Assembly (NCBI GenBank): GCA_018268695.1 | Contig: JAFDWD010000415.1 | Span: forward strand, 1-6,471 | Source of the DNA: Actinomycetota bacterium | Lineage (GTDB): Bacteria; Actinomycetota; Thermoleophilia; Solirubrobacterales; 70-9 | Reading direction: 5' to 3' | Length of the DNA stretch: 6,471 nt | Translations under genes and position numbers: made by a program | Notes under the pieces: generated by a model | What the model was told of the DNA's origin: nothing | Database searches by the model: none | What the model saw: only the letters and a program-made list of their open reading frames with translations | Part shown: one piece after another, positions 5,516-6,471 of the stretch | How the letters are laid out: the number at the start of each line of letters is the position of its first letter | Numbering within the stretch: position 1 is the first letter of the stretch

Positions 5516-6147
5516 GCTTGCGTCCCTTCCATGTCGAAGTCGATGCCGAGCTCGTGGCTCAGGTATTTGGACGATTCGCGGGCGACGAGCTGGTGGCCCT
5601 CGCTCGACGGATGCAGCCCGTCGTGGGAGAACGTAGCCGGATCGCGCAGCGCCGGGTGTCCGGCCACCGGCAGGCACAGGACGCCGTAGCGCTCCGCCGC
5701 CTCCCGGGTGATGTCGTTCAGTTCCACCGTCGCCTCGGTCAGCCGCGCTTCGGTGCGCGGGCGCAGGTCCATGAAGTGCCAGCCCTCCGGCGCGGTCGCG
5801 GTGACCAGCATCGCCTCCGGGGCGCCCTCGCGCAGGCGGCGCAGGATCGCGTCGAAGTTCTTCGCGTACCCCTCGACGTCGGGCCGCGTCGCCAGCAGCA
5901 CGTCGTTGGCGCCGCAGATGACGGTGACGAAGTCGGGCTCCAGGGCCAGCGCCGGCTCGACCTGGCCCTCGAGCACTTCGGCGCTGGTGGCACCGTCGAC
6001 GGCGAGGTTCTCGTAGCGCAGCTCCGGGTGCAGCCGGCGGATCCCGGCGGCGAGCAGGTCCGTCCAGCGCTCGGCGTCGATCGAGTCGCGCCCCGCGGTG
6101 AAGCTGTCGCCGAGCGCCGCGTAGGCGCGGACGGCGCGACCGCTCAA
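5512..6147 (-). CDS. SGNH/GDSL-family hydrolase (esterase, lipase or thioesterase)
   Basis: A 211-residue hydrolase with the complete SGNH signature: block I GDSFTAG with nucleophile Ser15, block II glycine in NLAVDGATS (Gly52), block III CGAND (Gly79, Asn81), and block V DGLH with Asp176 and His179 of the catalytic triad. There is no signal peptide, so it is probably cytoplasmic, unlike periplasmic TesA. The start is TTG at 6147: GDSF begins only 12 residues later, no ATG or GTG lies between, and the TTG overlaps the stop of the upstream gene (TTGA). A GAGGGG sits only three bases before it, so initiation may depend on coupling. Its own stop overlaps the fabI GTG (GTGA). Substrate cannot be read from sequence; the position between an acyl-CoA carboxylase subunit and fabI suggests an acyl ester or acyl thioester (inference). 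Confidence 0.9.
   Translation of the reverse strand: MSGRAVRAYAALGDSFTAGRDSIDAERWTDLLAAGIRRLHPELRYENLAVDGATSAEVLEGQVEPALALEPDFVTVICGANDVLLATRPDVEGYAKNFDAILRRLREGAPEAMLVTATAPEGWHFMDLRPRTEARLTEATVELNDITREAAERYGVLCLPVAGHPALRDPATFSHDGLHPSSEGHQLVARESSKYLSHELGIDFDMEGTQA
5523..5530 (-). promoter_or_regulatory. Ribosome binding site GGAAGGGA for fabI
   Basis: Read on the - strand, GGAAGGGA ends seven bases before the GTG at 5515. It lies inside the end of the SGNH hydrolase gene and supports the short 259-residue FabI. Confidence 0.7.
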
Positions 6148-6471
6148 CGGCCCCTCAGGGACCGCAGCGCCCAGGCGAGGCTCTCGCGGCTGGCGTCGGG
6201 GTCGATCACCTCGTCGACCCAGCCGGACGCGGCCGCCGCGGGCGCGGTGAGGTGCTCGGCCGCGTAGGCGTCGGCGAGGTCGTCGCGGGAGAGCGACTCG
6301 TCTTCGCGCAGGCGCCGCCCGTGGACGATGCCGACGGCCTGGCGCGCGGCCATGATCCCGATCTGGGCGTTCGGCCAGGAGAAGACGACGTCGGCGCCGA
6401 GGTCTTTGGAGTTCATCGTGATCGCGGCGCCGCCGAAGGCCTTGCGCAGGACCAGCGTCACCTTCGGCACC
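6144..6471 (-). CDS. Acyl-CoA carboxylase carboxyltransferase (beta) subunit, C-terminal end, partial
   Basis: The frame is open to the right edge, so only the last 109 or so residues are in the window; the GTG at 6470 is an internal codon. The sequence matches the C-terminal carboxyltransferase domain of propionyl/acetyl-CoA carboxylase beta subunits: PKVTLVLRKAFGGAA, then MNSKDLGADVVFSWPNAQIGIMAARQAV, and near the end SGWVDEVIDPDASRE. These subunits move CO2 from biotin on a partner subunit to an acyl-CoA such as acetyl- or propionyl-CoA, feeding malonyl- or methylmalonyl-CoA into lipid synthesis. The substrate-deciding residues are not determinable from this fragment. The stop codon overlaps the TTG start of the SGNH hydrolase. 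Whether a biotin carboxylase gene lies beyond the edge cannot be seen. Confidence 0.88.
   Translation of the reverse strand, partial: VPKVTLVLRKAFGGAAITMNSKDLGADVVFSWPNAQIGIMAARQAVGIVHGRRLREDESLSRDDLADAYAAEHLTAPAAAASGWVDEVIDPDASRESLAWALRSLRGR

Noticed and set aside
5516..5677. 54-residue N-terminal extension of FabI
   Set aside because: It lacks family similarity, overlaps the SGNH hydrolase coding region, and the GTG at 5515 has a well-spaced ribosome binding site and the family's usual length.
4673..5689. 338-codon + strand open frame across fabI
   Set aside because: Antisense to fabI, which has complete catalytic and cofactor motifs; the + frame is Gly/Val/Asp/Arg-rich and featureless.
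5518..6267. 249-codon + strand open frame opposite the SGNH hydrolase
   Set aside because: Antisense to a gene with all SGNH blocks and coupled overlaps on both sides; no independent support.

Overview
The window is GC-rich bacterial DNA, apparently from a high-GC actinobacterium. A Thermoleophilia/Solirubrobacterales-like source is plausible but is inference only. The support is a LAL-type LuxR regulator, an actinobacterial-style FabI/InhA enoyl-ACP reductase, an acyl-CoA carboxylase subunit and frequent GTG/TTG starts. There are seven protein genes and no tRNA, rRNA, CRISPR array or transposase.

Left part (1-1036): the 3' end of a LuxR-family regulator runs in from the left edge and stops at 507. 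It is followed by about 530 bases without a gene that are unusually structured. They hold two perfect hairpins of the same design (20-bp arms with a 12-nt loop at 562-613; 21-bp arms with a 12-nt loop at 817-870), five copies of GTCACG or its complement between 700 and 815, and tandem 10-bp repeats just upstream of the next gene.

Middle (1037-4612, + strand): three genes look like one transcription unit. Two are closely related FAD-linked oxidases of the berberine-bridge/6-hydroxynicotine oxidase type. Between them lies a gene for a small exported protein with four cysteines that I cannot assign to a family. Both oxidases keep the histidine that normally carries FAD and lack the second, cysteinyl attachment site. 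The paralog-secreted protein-paralog layout is the best candidate here for an undescribed system; its substrate is unknown.

Right part (4608-6471): a long inverted repeat fills the gap between convergent genes and probably ends transcription from both sides. On the - strand, read from right to left, a carboxyltransferase subunit of an acyl-CoA carboxylase (cut by the window edge), an SGNH/GDSL hydrolase and fabI are joined by 4-base stop/start overlaps (TTGA and GTGA). This looks like a translationally coupled acyl-lipid operon: the carboxylase could supply a carboxylated acyl-CoA, FabI completes the elongation cycle, and the hydrolase may act on an acyl ester or thioester.
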